DNA from: Marinilabiliales bacterium
GTDB lineage: Bacteria; Bacteroidota; Bacteroidia; Bacteroidales; UBA12077
Direction: 5' to 3'
Assembly: GCA_002869305.1 (NCBI GenBank)
Contig: PKTC01000535.1
Location: forward strand, 1-27,484
Length of the DNA: 27,484 nucleotides
The translations under genes were made by a program, and so were the position numbers. Each line of letters starts with the position of its first letter. The stretch's first letter is position 1. This document shows, one piece after another, positions 17,882 to 24,702 of this stretch. The notes under the pieces are model-generated. The model did not search any database. It was not told the origin of the DNA and was given only the letters and a program-made list of their open reading frames with translations.

Positions 17882-19507
17882 ATGAAAAGAATAACATTAC
17901 TGTTAGTAGGATTACTAAGCCTACCTTTTTTCTCTTACTCAGGAGGTATTGTAACCAATCAAAACCAAAGTGCCTCCTATATTAGAATGTTTGCAAGAGA
18001 TGCTTCAACTGATATTGACGCGGTATTTTTTAATCCTGCAGGTTTAACCAAACTTGACGATGGATTCTATTTGTCATTAAATTACCAGTACATATCACAG
18101 AACAAAGTTGTTACATCTGATTATATGCATTTAAATGGTGCACCCAAGGATTTTGAAGGAAAAATAAGTGTTCCAATATTCCCAAGTGTTTATGCTGCAT
18201 ATAAAACTGGCAAATTTGTATTTTCTTTTGCTTGGAGCCCAATTGGTGGTGGTGGTGGAGCTACTTTTGATGATGGTTTACCTTCATTTGAAGTTCCTGT
18301 TTCCGATTTAGTTCCTTCATTAGCAGCTCAAGGACAACCAGTTACAGCATACAGTTTAGATGCATATTTTGAAGGAACTTCTGTATATTGGGGTTATCAA
18401 CTAGGAGCATCTTATGAGATAAACGATATGTTCTCTATATATGTTGGTGGACGTTATATAACTGCTAAAAACACTTATGCTGGACATCTTACAGATGTTA
18501 ACATAACCTATGCTGGATCAGAAATGGCAGCTTCAGATTTTTTTGCAGGAACAGCAGCGAGCCTTCAACCATTAAATGATGGACTTGGAGCACTAGTAAC
18601 AGGTGGAGCTGGAGCATACACTCTAGATCAAGCATTAGCGTTTTCTGTTATTGATGCTGCAACTTATGCTCAGCTTGCCGGAGGTTTATCTTTGGTTGGT
18701 ATAGATCCTGCACTTGTTACAATCGAACAAGGTTATGGTGGAGTAAATCAAAGTTACAATGGTGCACGAAGAGCTGCCTATGTATTAGCAGATCAAGAAG
18801 ATGTTGAAGTTGAACAAACAGGTTCTGGTTTTACTCCTATTATAGGTGCACATATTACACCAATGGAAAATTTAAACATTGGTATAAAATATGAATTTAA
18901 AACTGAAATAGAGTTAGAAAACAATACAACAACAGATTTCATTATTGATTATGACCCTGTTAATGATGTAGCTACCGGAATGTTCCCAGACGGTCAAAAA
19001 AACAGAGCAGATATGCCGGCTATGTTCACTATTGGTGTAGATTATAAACTAAATGATAAATTTAATATTGCTGCCGGTTATCATACTTATTTTGATAAAA
19101 ACGCAGATTACGGTAGAAAAGTAAACGGTGTTCATGTTGATAACGATGAGGTTATCAATAGAAACCTTAACGAAATAGCATTGGGTTTTGAGTATCAGGC
19201 CACTGATAAATTAGCATTAAGTTTAGGATATTTATTTACCCAAACTGGTGTTTCAGAAGATTATCAAACCGACCTCAGTTATAGTAACCACTCCAATTCA
19301 ATTGGTTTGGGAGGAAAATACGCTGTTACACCAAATATTGATGCAAACATTGGGTTTGGATATACAGTTTATAACGATTTGCGAAAAGTTTATACGGCAA
19401 CTGATCAGTTAGGAAATTCATTCCAAACAACTGAATCTTATGATAAGGACAATTTATTCATTGCATTTAGCCTTGACTTTAGTTTGTGGGGTAAAAAATC
19501 TGAATAA
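17882..19507 (+). CDS. OmpP1/FadL family outer-membrane transporter
   Basis: Outer-membrane beta-barrel of the FadL/TodX/OmpP1 family, which lets hydrophobic compounds such as long-chain fatty acids or aromatics cross the outer membrane. The 541-residue protein has a signal peptide (cleavage near FSYSGG, residue 20). The hatch-like N-terminal motif is QSASYIRMFARDASTDIDAV, then FFNPAGLTKL, the family's hallmark NPAG. Compared with the ~420-450 residues of typical FadL there is an extra Ala/Gly/Leu-rich stretch around residues 215-310, probably an extracellular loop insertion. ATG 17882 gives the signal peptide directly. Upstream are 162 bp of AT-rich spacer after the previous terminator; downstream is its own hairpin. 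Substrate not predictable. Confidence 0.9.
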   Translation: MKRITLLLVGLLSLPFFSYSGGIVTNQNQSASYIRMFARDASTDIDAVFFNPAGLTKLDDGFYLSLNYQYISQNKVVTSDYMHLNGAPKDFEGKISVPIFPSVYAAYKTGKFVFSFAWSPIGGGGGATFDDGLPSFEVPVSDLVPSLAAQGQPVTAYSLDAYFEGTSVYWGYQLGASYEINDMFSIYVGGRYITAKNTYAGHLTDVNITYAGSEMAASDFFAGTAASLQPLNDGLGALVTGGAGAYTLDQALAFSVIDAATYAQLAGGLSLVGIDPALVTIEQGYGGVNQSYNGARRAAYVLADQEDVEVEQTGSGFTPIIGAHITPMENLNIGIKYEFKTEIELENNTTTDFIIDYDPVNDVATGMFPDGQKNRADMPAMFTIGVDYKLNDKFNIAAGYHTYFDKNADYGRKVNGVHVDNDEVINRNLNEIALGFEYQATDKLALSLGYLFTQTGVSEDYQTDLSYSNHSNSIGLGGKYAVTPNIDANIGFGYTVYNDLRKVYTATDQLGNSFQTTESYDKDNLFIAFSLDFSLWGKKSE

Positions 19508-19529
19508 TTAAATAATATTTGCTATTTAT

Positions 19530-19560
19530 ATGCCCTTCGAGTATATTGAAGGGCATTTTT
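19530..19560 (+). terminator. Rho-independent terminator after fadL-like gene
   Basis: Stem ATGCCCTTC (19530-19538) pairs with GAAGGGCAT (19548-19556), nine-base loop, followed by TTTTT. It lies only 12 bp before the next start codon, so it may also act as a 5' leader hairpin for that gene. Confidence 0.85.
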
Positions 19561-19572
19561 AATTCTTAATTT

Positions 19573-20274
19573 ATGAAACAATTTGTATTCATTTTAATCT
19601 TGGGTTTTATCCAGTACGGCAATCTAAAAGCACAAATATATAATAACCCAATTGCTGCAAAGCAAAGCCATCCTGAACTCGAAATTACCCAAATAGAAGT
19701 TCGTACAAATGAAACTATAATATCATTAAAAGTAACAAATAAAAGAACTGAAGGTGGTTGGTTTTGTGCTGACAAAAATATTTATATTAAAAATTCGAAG
19801 GGAATAGAGAATTACGAACTAATCAAATCAGAAAATATACCTACATGTCCCGATCAGTTTGAGTTTGCATATTCTGGTCAATCTTTAGAGTTTAAACTAT
19901 ACTTCCCGCCTATTTCAGATCAAATTAAATTTATAGATTTTATTGAAAGTTGCAATAATGCATGTTTCTCCTTCTATGGAATTATCTTAGACAACGAACA
20001 TAATGAAAAAATAAGAGCTTTTGAGAAAGGGTTTGAGTTATATCAAGAAGACAAGAAAACAGAAGCCATCCCTTACTTTGAAAAAGTTACTGCCAAAGAA
20101 ATTACCCTGGATTCGCATATTTATGGACTTTCATTTTATTATCTTACCTTAATTTACTTTGAATTAGAGAATCAAGAAAAAGCTGAGTTTTGGTACAATA
20201 ACTTAATAAATTCAAATATTGAGGATAAAAATACGTTCATTAAAGAACTGGAAAAATCCGGTATAAAAAAATAG
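19573..20274 (+). CDS. Exported cysteine-containing protein with TPR-like C-terminus
   Basis: A 233-residue protein with a signal peptide (hydrophobic 3-14, likely cleavage near LKAQ, residue 20). The N-terminal half looks like a beta-sandwich, 'TQIEVRTNETIISLKVTN', with cysteines in WFCAD, PTCPDQ and SCNNACF that could form disulfides in the periplasm. The C-terminal ~90 residues are helical with a TPR-like rhythm: EKGFELYQEDKKTEAIPYF, then YLTLIYFELENQEKAEFWYN. I recognise no named family. The ATG is 12 bp after a terminator hairpin and I found no good promoter, so expression depends on read-through or on a promoter inside the 19.51-19.53 kb spacer. Its stop codon lies inside the next terminator's stem. 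Confidence 0.65.
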   Translation: MKQFVFILILGFIQYGNLKAQIYNNPIAAKQSHPELEITQIEVRTNETIISLKVTNKRTEGGWFCADKNIYIKNSKGIENYELIKSENIPTCPDQFEFAYSGQSLEFKLYFPPISDQIKFIDFIESCNNACFSFYGIILDNEHNEKIRAFEKGFELYQEDKKTEAIPYFEKVTAKEITLDSHIYGLSFYYLTLIYFELENQEKAEFWYNNLINSNIEDKNTFIKELEKSGIKK

Positions 20275-20295
20275 GTTCGCTAAAACGAACCTATT
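20264..20295. terminator. Bidirectional terminator between the exported-protein gene and the sulfur operon
   Basis: Ten-base stem AATAGGTTCG (20270-20279) pairs with CGAACCTATT (20286-20295), six-base loop. The minus strand continues into a run of seven T, a strong terminator for the dsrE-side operon. The plus side has only a weak T tract (CTTTATT). The plus-strand gene's TAG stop (20272-20274) is part of the stem. Confidence 0.8.
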
Positions 20296-20317
20296 CTTTA
20301 TTAAATAATGTCTTATT

Positions 20318-20821
20318 TTAAGTAAAGATTACTTGTGATCCTTCACCACCAGCCATTGCATAGAAATCACCAATGGTAATAATATCAATAACATGATCAC
20401 TTAAATCTTCTTTCTTTAATTTAAACATATCAACAGCTAGTTTACAGGCATAAATTTCACCACCACCTGCTGTTATCATATCTAAAAATTCGTCTACTGG
20501 AGGAATGTCCAATTTTTCCATTTGACTACGCATCATTGCAGAAACACCTGCTTCAACTCCAGGAATTGTTCCTAATAATGAGGGAAATGGAAGTCCACCA
20601 GGCATTCGCATTCCTGGATTCCCCAGGGTTGCAGTATGTAGTTTGTTCATTTGCTTCTTTGTAATGGCATCTAGTCCGAAGAAAGTAAAGAAAACCTTTG
20701 CTTCCATACCTTCCATTACAGCTCCATTAGCCATAACAAGTGCTGCATATACATCTTCCAGAGAAGCTTTAGCGCATATAATAGCAACTTTTTTTACTTG
20801 AGTATCTTTTTTCTCAGTCAT
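20318..20821 (-). CDS. DsrE/DsrF/DrsH-like sulfurtransferase-type protein
   Basis: A 167-residue cytosolic protein of the DsrE2/DrsH-like group (family 'DsrE/DsrF/DrsH-like'). These proteins carry persulfide sulfur on a conserved cysteine and pass it to partners such as TusA or DsrC. The N-terminal strand KKVAIICAKAS (Cys16) is followed by the helix LEDVYAALVMANGA. The likely active cysteine is Cys126 in GGEIYACKLA, at the family's usual place. The Met/Gly/Pro-rich insert around 65-95 may contact the membrane or a partner (inference). The ATG is 18 bp after the TusE/DsrC-like gene; last gene of the sulfur operon, followed by a strong terminator. Confidence 0.85.
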   Translation of the reverse strand: MTEKKDTQVKKVAIICAKASLEDVYAALVMANGAVMEGMEAKVFFTFFGLDAITKKQMNKLHTATLGNPGMRMPGGLPFPSLLGTIPGVEAGVSAMMRSQMEKLDIPPVDEFLDMITAGGGEIYACKLAVDMFKLKKEDLSDHVIDIITIGDFYAMAGGEGSQVIFT

Positions 20822-20839
20822 AATTATAATCTCTCTTAA

Positions 20840-21145
20840 TTAAACGCAGCTTGCAGGTTTTTTTATACCAGCAATCTTTGTTGAAATTTTTAATGGTCCA
20901 CCCGGAAATAAATCATAAAAACCTTTAATATCAACTATGCCTGACTTACCCACTTTACGGATAGTCAGTCCTGCTTCAGCATTTTCACGAATAAATTTGA
21001 TTACCTCAAAATGTTTTTCAGTAAGCTCAATACCTTCCTCTTTTGCAATTTCTTTTGCAATTTCTTCTGTCCATAAAGATGGGTTCTCTAAATATCCATC
21101 TTCTGTTACTTCTAGGTTTACACCAGCAATTGTTTTTTGTGCCAT
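20840..21145 (-). CDS. TusE/DsrC-family sulfur carrier protein
   Basis: A 101-residue protein of the TusE/DsrC/DsvC family, sulfur acceptors in persulfide relays. The N-terminal half has the family's 'DGYLENPSLWTEEIAKEIAKEEGIELT' pattern (split here: GYLENPSLW, then AKEEGIELT), then the helical core HFEVIKFIRE and the C-terminal arm ending PASCV. The penultimate cysteine (Cys100, 'CysA') is present. The second cysteine about ten residues earlier in true DsrC ('CysB') is missing, as in TusE and related carriers. That argues against a role as DsrAB sulfite reductase partner and for sulfur shuttling. It sits 28 bp after the DUF1641 gene and 18 bp before the DsrE-like gene. Confidence 0.9.
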   Translation of the reverse strand: MAQKTIAGVNLEVTEDGYLENPSLWTEEIAKEIAKEEGIELTEKHFEVIKFIRENAEAGLTIRKVGKSGIVDIKGFYDLFPGGPLKISTKIAGIKKPASCV

Positions 21146-21173
21146 AATTATTATTTGTTTTATTAGTTAATTA

Positions 21174-21857
21174 TTATTTGTTTGAAATTGTTTCTTGTGA
21201 TAAATTCTTTAAGAATGTCATAATAAATCCTAAACCACGTTTCATTTCAGGTGTATTCATTTCGCGGAAGACATTCCATAGTGAATATTCCTTAATATTT
21301 TCAGTGTCAAGGTTTTTAAATATGCTTACCGCATTGTTAATTGCATGTAACATATCCGGTTGCGTTAGATTTTTAACCGTATCTAATATAGTTACAATAT
21401 TATCTGCTAAGGATCTTACATCTTCAGGAGGGTAACTCGAAATAATGTTATCCATAATATTACTTATCTCTTTAAAGAATTCAAAATATCCTTTTTGCTC
21501 AAATTCGTGGAGTTTATTAGTGAAATCAATACCAACTTCATTTACAATTGGTCCTGCATCTTTTAATAAATCGGTCACACTTTCGAACATATCCATTACT
21601 TGTGAGAAATTATTTACGTTTCTTACAAGTTTGTACGCAAGTGTTTTAATATCATCAACATTGAGCTCCATGCCTTGTTTATCAAGTTCGTATACTACGC
21701 TTGAGAAGGCATCCTTGCTTATAATTGAGACGTCAGAAACAAGATCTTCAATCGTTTCGCTTTTTAATCTTTGCTCTGACATATAACCAAGCAATAGATC
21801 AAGCTTTTGATTGATTTCATTAATTTGTTGCTGAACATTATCTGTTTTAGCTTCCAT
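21174..21857 (-). CDS. DUF1641 domain protein
   Basis: A 227-residue, mainly helical, acidic cytosolic protein with no signal or membrane segment. An N-terminal coiled-coil-like stretch (QQQINEINQKLDLLLGY) is followed by long helices. The C-terminal motif EMNTPEMKRGLGFIMTFLKN (about 199-218) is the hallmark of DUF1641, a family of unknown function often encoded next to sulfide:quinone oxidoreductases or formate dehydrogenases (established association, mechanism unknown). It lies 17 bp after the SQR-like gene. It has no cysteines, so it is more likely a structural or membrane-recruitment partner than a sulfur carrier (inference). Confidence 0.88.
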   Translation of the reverse strand: MEAKTDNVQQQINEINQKLDLLLGYMSEQRLKSETIEDLVSDVSIISKDAFSSVVYELDKQGMELNVDDIKTLAYKLVRNVNNFSQVMDMFESVTDLLKDAGPIVNEVGIDFTNKLHEFEQKGYFEFFKEISNIMDNIISSYPPEDVRSLADNIVTILDTVKNLTQPDMLHAINNAVSIFKNLDTENIKEYSLWNVFREMNTPEMKRGLGFIMTFLKNLSQETISNK

Positions 21858-21874
21858 TTTTTAATTCTTTTGAA

Positions 21875-23107
21875 TTATGATTTTTTCTTACCTGCCATAG
21901 ACATATGATTCTCAACAGGAAGTTCCTTTCCTTTTAATAACATATGCCAGTATATCCATCGGAATATCACTTTTCCATAGTGATTCATTTTAGTGTTTTG
22001 CAACAATCCAAATGGGCCAATACCTGGCAAAGGGTATGTTCCTGGTAATGGTTCTGTTTCATAGTTAAAATCTATTAATGAACCTTTTCCAAATCCTGTT
22101 TCGATATAACAGTTAGCATGTCCATCGAATTTGGCTCTTAATTCACGGCCTTTTATAGCACATAAAAGATTATCAAACAGTACCTCAGCCGCAAAATGAA
22201 CAACTGATCCTGCTTTTGATGTTGGAATATTCGATGCATCACCCAACACAAATATATTTTCGTATTTTTCTGAACGTAAGGTGTGTTTATCAGTTGGAAT
22301 AAAATTCAAATCGTCTCCCATTCCACTTCGCTCAACCATATCATCACCTTTATTAACAGGAACAATAGTTAATACGTCGAAAGGAATTTCCAGGCCATCG
22401 TAAGATTTTATTTTCTTTTCTTTATTATCAACACTTTCTAAATAGAAATCAGGAATAACCTTGATATTCTTTTCTTCAAGCAATGCGCCAAGCATTTTAG
22501 TTGCCTTTGGTTTTGTAAATGCTCCTGGTAATGGTGTTACATAAGTAATATCAACTTTATCTCGAATACCAACTTTAGTGAAATATTCGTCAGCCAAAAA
22601 CACGAATTCTAGTGGTGCAACTGGACACTTAAATGGTAATTCTGCAATACTCATAACCAATTTACCACCTTTCCAGGTCTCAAAATATTCCTGTAAGGCT
22701 AGAGCTCCTTCAACAGTATAAAAATCAAAGATTTCCTTATGCCACAACTCACCTTTTAATCCAGGAGTTTCGTCTGGATCTACTCGAGTTCCTGTAGCAA
22801 CAATTAAGAAATCATAATTTAAAACTTTTCCTCCTTCTAACAATACTTTATTTTCTTCAGCAACCACTTTATCAATATCGCTATATATTAAATTAACTCC
22901 TGCAGGAATAAAATTAGCTTTAGGTTTAATCACGTCTTGCTTGTTATATATACCAAAAGGTATAAATAAAAAACCTGGCTGATAATAATGCGTTTTATGC
23001 TTGTCAACAATGGTTATATCCCACTCTTCTCTATCCAGTGATTTCCTTAGCTTGTTAGCCATAATTGTTCCGCCTGTTCCAGCTCCCAATATTAGAATCT
23101 TTTTCAT
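21875..23107 (-). CDS. Sulfide:quinone oxidoreductase-like flavoprotein
   Basis: A 410-residue FAD-dependent oxidoreductase of the SQR/NDH-2 superfamily, expected to oxidise sulfide at the inner face of the membrane, pass electrons to quinone, and make polysulfide or persulfide. FAD motif GAGTGG (8-13), second motif VATGTRVDPDE (103-113), third FVLGDASNIPTSKAG (286-300). Cys161 in PFKCPVAPLEF and Cys333 in HANCYIETGFG fall where the two essential SQR cysteines sit; the third cysteine (near residue 127 in Rhodobacter SQR) is absent. The C-terminal Trp/Tyr-rich segment (RWIYWHMLLKG) is probably the membrane-associated amphipathic part. First gene of the sulfur operon, divergent from the Fnr-like regulator. 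A narrower substrate cannot be excluded. Confidence 0.85.
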   Translation of the reverse strand: MKKILILGAGTGGTIMANKLRKSLDREEWDITIVDKHKTHYYQPGFLFIPFGIYNKQDVIKPKANFIPAGVNLIYSDIDKVVAEENKVLLEGGKVLNYDFLIVATGTRVDPDETPGLKGELWHKEIFDFYTVEGALALQEYFETWKGGKLVMSIAELPFKCPVAPLEFVFLADEYFTKVGIRDKVDITYVTPLPGAFTKPKATKMLGALLEEKNIKVIPDFYLESVDNKEKKIKSYDGLEIPFDVLTIVPVNKGDDMVERSGMGDDLNFIPTDKHTLRSEKYENIFVLGDASNIPTSKAGSVVHFAAEVLFDNLLCAIKGRELRAKFDGHANCYIETGFGKGSLIDFNYETEPLPGTYPLPGIGPFGLLQNTKMNHYGKVIFRWIYWHMLLKGKELPVENHMSMAGKKKS

Positions 23108-23158
23108 TTTAGATGTTTTTTATATTACTTTTATGTAATTATTAATTATTTACTGTTA

Positions 23159-23166
23159 CAAAAATA
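23159..23166 (-). promoter_or_regulatory. -7 promoter element of the sulfur operon
   Basis: The minus strand reads TATTTTTG, a perfect TAnnTTTG, 51 bp before the SQR-like ATG. The -33 region is poor, which fits an activator-dependent promoter. With a start near 23152, the two Fnr-type palindromes are centred about 54 and 70 bp upstream. Confidence 0.5.
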
Positions 23167-23200
23167 ACAATAGTTAACATATTTATATAACTACATATTA

Positions 23201-23228
23201 TGATATATATCATATATGATATATATCA
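23201..23228. promoter_or_regulatory. Tandem FNR-type palindromic operators
   Basis: Two identical perfect 12-bp palindromes, TGATATATATCA, at 23201-23212 and 23217-23228, separated by TATA, centres 16 bp apart. Each matches the FNR core TGAT-N4-ATCA, and the whole 28 bp is itself a perfect palindrome. They sit between the SQR-like operon and the Fnr-like gene, 20 bp before that gene's ATG. This suggests autoregulation on one side and activation on the other (inference). Confidence 0.7.
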
Positions 23229-23248
23229 CTTTTTAAAAAGTGTTAGAA

Positions 23249-23944
23249 ATGGGACTGCCTCATAAAATAAACGATTGCAAAGACTGTATTTATCGATCCT
23301 GGGCATTTAAAAAATTATCATCAGAAGAATTACAGCTAATTAATAAAAATAAAGTTGAAAGATTTTACAGAAAAGGTGAACAAATTTGTGCTGAAGGAGA
23401 TAACATAAATTCCTTTATGTACCTTCAAAATGGTTTAGTAAAACTCTTTAAAACAGAGATTAATAATCGTGAACATATTATAAGCATAGCAAAGCCTAAA
23501 GATTTTATCGGATTGCTAAGTGTTTTTTCCAATACCAAACATATTTATTCAATTAATGCTATTGAAGATTCCATTGTTTGTTTTGTTGACCTAGAAATTA
23601 TAAAAAAATTTATTAAAACAAATGGAAGCTTTGCCTTTGATTTTTTTGAAAAGATAAGTGCTGTTTCTGATTCAGTAATTAAAACAAGAATCGACATAAA
23701 CACGCGACAACTTAGAGGTAGAATCGCTTATATCCTGCTATTATTTGCAAAACATATTTACGACTCCAATAAATTTAACCTACCTATAAGTCGAAAGGAA
23801 ATTGCCGAATTAATTGATATGAGTACAGAAAATGTTATTCGAGTTTTATCTGAGTTCAGGAAAGATAAGCTTATACAGATTGAAGGTAAAAGTTTTGAAA
23901 TATTAGATATTAAGCGCCTTGAAAAGGTTTATGAGTTATGTTAA
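23249..23944 (+). CDS. Crp/Fnr family regulator, Fnr-like
   Basis: A 231-residue transcription regulator: N-terminal Cys pair, cyclic-nucleotide-binding-like beta-roll (about 35-120), dimer helix (about 125-155), and winged HTH (about 178-212, SRKEIAELIDMSTENVIRVL). Aligned by eye with E. coli FNR, Cys10, Cys13 and Cys111 match cluster ligands C20, C23 and C122; the C29 position is Ala19. Three cysteines plus another ligand, as in Bacillus Fnr, or a different redox or sulfur sensor, are possible. The recognition helix has Glu194 and Arg198 at the positions reading TGA half-sites. ATG 23249 is preferred to GTG 23240. It is divergent from the sulfur operon; its TAA overlaps the convergent mlaF stop by 4 bp. 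Confidence 0.88.
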   Translation: MGLPHKINDCKDCIYRSWAFKKLSSEELQLINKNKVERFYRKGEQICAEGDNINSFMYLQNGLVKLFKTEINNREHIISIAKPKDFIGLLSVFSNTKHIYSINAIEDSIVCFVDLEIIKKFIKTNGSFAFDFFEKISAVSDSVIKTRIDINTRQLRGRIAYILLLFAKHIYDSNKFNLPISRKEIAELIDMSTENVIRVLSEFRKDKLIQIEGKSFEILDIKRLEKVYELC

Positions 23945-24702
23945 GTTTTATTTTTTAATTTTCTAATTTCTTGAGATAACTTTGAAGCAAAAATAAAATT
24001 ATTTAATTCATTGTTCTCCGTCTCAAATATTTCATGTTTAGTTCCTTCCCACCATTTTTCACCTTTATATATAAAAACAACCTTATCGCCAATCTCCATT
24101 ACTGAGTTCATATCGTGTGTATTAACTATAGTAGTCATATTATATTCTATAGTTAATTCTTTAATTAAATCATCAATTAATATTGCAGTTTGAGGGTCTA
24201 ATCCTGAGTTTGGCTCATCGCAAAATAAATATTTTGGATTAAGAGCTATTGCGCGTGCTATTGCCACTCTTTTTTGCATACCTCCACTTATTTCTGCTGG
24301 ATATAAAGTATTGGCATTAATTATATTTACTCTTTTTAAGCATTCATTGGCCCTATCTCTTTTTTCTGCTTTTGTCATTTCCGTAAACATGTCCAAAGGA
24401 TAAATTACATTGTCCTCTACGGTAGCAGAATCAAATAACGCTCCTCCTTGAAAAAGCATGCCAATTTGCTTTCTCATATCCTTTTTATCTTTAAAATTGA
24501 GCTCATTAAAAATTACTTCATCAAAAAATATCTTTCCAACATCCACATCATGTAAACCAACAATAGACTTTAAAAGAACTGTTTTACCTGAACCACTTTG
24601 TCCTATAATCAGGTTTGTTTTTCCTTTTTCGAAATGTACATTAATATCTTTTAAAACCTGGACATTGTTAAATGATTTTGAAATATTTTGTACTTCTATC
24701 AT
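23941..24702 (-). CDS. mlaF: ABC transporter ATPase, MlaF-like
   Basis: A 253-residue ATPase of the Mla/MCE lipid-transport ABC system, which moves phospholipids (or related lipids) between inner and outer membrane. Walker A GQSGSGKT (34-41), Q-loop LFQGGALFDS (83-92) typical of MlaF, signature ISGGMQKR (138-145), Walker B YLFCDEPNSGLDP (158-170), H-loop NTHD. Its ATG overlaps the mlaE stop (ATGA at 24699-24702), so the two are translationally coupled. The MCE substrate-binding protein MlaD is not adjacent; both flanks are other genes. Its stop codon overlaps that of the Fnr-like gene on the other strand. Confidence 0.9.
   Translation of the reverse strand: MIEVQNISKSFNNVQVLKDINVHFEKGKTNLIIGQSGSGKTVLLKSIVGLHDVDVGKIFFDEVIFNELNFKDKKDMRKQIGMLFQGGALFDSATVEDNVIYPLDMFTEMTKAEKRDRANECLKRVNIINANTLYPAEISGGMQKRVAIARAIALNPKYLFCDEPNSGLDPQTAILIDDLIKELTIEYNMTTIVNTHDMNSVMEIGDKVVFIYKGEKWWEGTKHEIFETENNELNNFIFASKLSQEIRKLKNKT

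Noticed and set aside
23201..23228. CRP-type site (TGTGA-N6-TCACA)
   Set aside because: The half-sites are TGAT/ATCA with a 4-bp core, the FNR spacing, not the CRP pattern.
23201..23228. CRISPR or transposon terminal repeat
   Set aside because: Only two copies, 4-bp spacer, no cas or transposase gene nearby; its place between divergent genes fits an operator better.
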